Source: JBBRYK01 sp038237665 (GTDB lineage Bacteria; Actinomycetota; Thermoleophilia; Gaiellales; Gaiellaceae). Taken from it: 14,336 bases of DNA. Below the pieces are notes generated by a model. It saw only the letters and a program-made list of their open reading frames with translations, was not told the origin of the DNA and did no database searches. Each line of letters begins with the position of its first letter. Positions within the stretch are counted from its first letter, which is position 1. A program made the position numbers and the translations under genes. The DNA is taken from positions 1-14,336 of the forward strand of contig JBBRYK010000073.1 of assembly GCA_038237665.1 (NCBI GenBank), read 5' to 3'. Positions 13,749 to 14,336 of this stretch are shown here, piece after piece.

Positions 13749-14336
13749 ATGTGCTTGCCGAGGAGCTCGACGATCGCGGTGATCTCGCGGGCGAACGCGG
13801 CGAAATCTGCGGTCGGAATCTGCTGCGCCGCGTCGCAGAGCGCCTCCTCGGGTCGCGGATGCGCCTCGACGATGATGCCGTCCGCCCCGACGGCCGCGGC
13901 GGCGCGGGCGAGCGGCAGCACGAGGTCGCGCCGTCCCGCGGCGTGCGAAGGGTCGACGATCACCGGCAGGTGCGTCTCGCGCTTCAGCACCGCCACCGAA
14001 CCGAGGTCGAGCGTGTAGCGCGTGGACTGCTCGAACGTCTTGATCCCGCGCTCGCAAAGGATGATTCGCTCGTTGCCTTCCTTGGCGACGTACTCTGCGG
14101 CCATCAGCAGCTCCTCGACCGAGGCCGAGGGACCACGTTTGATCAGCACCGGCTTGTCCACGCGGCCGATCTCCGAGAGCAGGAGGAAGTTCTGAATGTT
14201 TCGAGCGCCGATCTGGATCACGTCGGCGACCTCGACCACCTCCTCGACGTGCCGCGGGTCCATCAGCTCGGTCACGATCGGCAGCCCCGTCTCCTCGCGC
14301 GCCTCCCGCAGGATGGCGAGCGCCGCCGAGCCGAGC
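13742..14336 (-). CDS. aroF: 3-deoxy-7-phosphoheptulonate (DAHP) synthase, 5' end cut by window edge
   Basis: DAHP synthase condenses phosphoenolpyruvate and erythrose 4-phosphate, the first step of the shikimate pathway. The C-terminal 197 residues are visible and the frame is open to the right edge. A GTG at 14273-14275 is internal, because the upstream codons continue the family sequence (ILREAREETGLPIVTELMDP). Typical segments are IGARNIQNF with the phosphate-binding KRG further on, ERGIKTFEQSTRYTLDL, metal-ligand His in DPSHAAGRRD, metal-ligand Glu in IIVEAHP, and the last Asp ligand in RPEEALCD. These fit the type I-beta (Bacillus/Thermotoga-like) subgroup. Any N-terminal regulatory domain lies outside the window. 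It precedes tyrA-aroA on the same strand, so the three aromatic genes cluster together. Confidence 0.95.
   Translation of the reverse strand, partial: LGSAALAILREAREETGLPIVTELMDPRHVEEVVEVADVIQIGARNIQNFLLLSEIGRVDKPVLIKRGPSASVEELLMAAEYVAKEGNERIILCERGIKTFEQSTRYTLDLGSVAVLKRETHLPVIVDPSHAAGRRDLVLPLARAAAAVGADGIIVEAHPRPEEALCDAAQQIPTADFAAFAREITAIVELLGKHIG

Noticed and set aside
1..14336. Mobile elements, CRISPR arrays, tRNA or rRNA genes
   Set aside because: No transposase-like protein, no spaced repeat array and no recognisable structural RNA were seen. Almost all bases belong to identified genes.

Overview
The window is very GC-rich and densely packed with housekeeping genes, nearly all on the minus strand. 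The weak Shine-Dalgarno sequences, frequent GTG/TTG starts, 4-nt start/stop overlaps and gene order suggest a high-GC Gram-positive. A deep-branching actinobacterial lineage (Thermoleophilia/Gaiella-like) is my best guess. One point for that over a classical actinomycete is that PriA keeps its full helicase motifs, which the classical lineages have lost. The taxon is inferred from remembered families, not from a search.

Right to left along the minus strand, positions 14336-4875 form a long biosynthetic and cell-maintenance block. It starts with DAHP synthase (aroF, entering from the right edge). After a 154-bp gap with short palindromic repeats come tyrA (prephenate dehydrogenase with ACT domain), aroA (EPSP synthase), cmk, plsC, der and gpsA, then a lipoprotein of the DUF3352 type and metK. 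From tyrA to der each junction overlaps by 4 nt or abuts exactly (ATGA, TGA|ATG, TTGA, ATGA). The later gaps are 34, 10 and 14 nt. This looks like one operon that joins aromatic amino acid synthesis to nucleotide (cmk), phospholipid (plsC, gpsA), ribosome assembly (der) and SAM (metK) functions.

Positions 4827-3227 hold a small metal-regulation module: a plus-strand DtxR/MntR-family regulator divergent from a minus-strand ZIP metal transporter. The 88-bp intergenic region carries an 18-bp inverted repeat, a likely operator, next to a symmetric -10-like octamer. This is the only real plus-strand gene. The module sits between metK and priA, which are neighbours in many actinobacteria.

Positions 3172-1 hold priA, def and fmt (cut by the left edge), the replication-restart and N-formylmethionine cycle genes. 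fmt has no ATG/GTG/TTG start that would keep its first beta strand and seems to begin at a CTG overlapping the def stop.

I see no mobile element, CRISPR array, tRNA or rRNA. No dramatic new system is evident. The best leads are the DtxR-ZIP module and its unusual metal site, an EPSP synthase with Arg at the Gly96-equivalent glyphosate-site position, the CTG start of fmt, and the palindromic repeat cluster upstream of tyrA.
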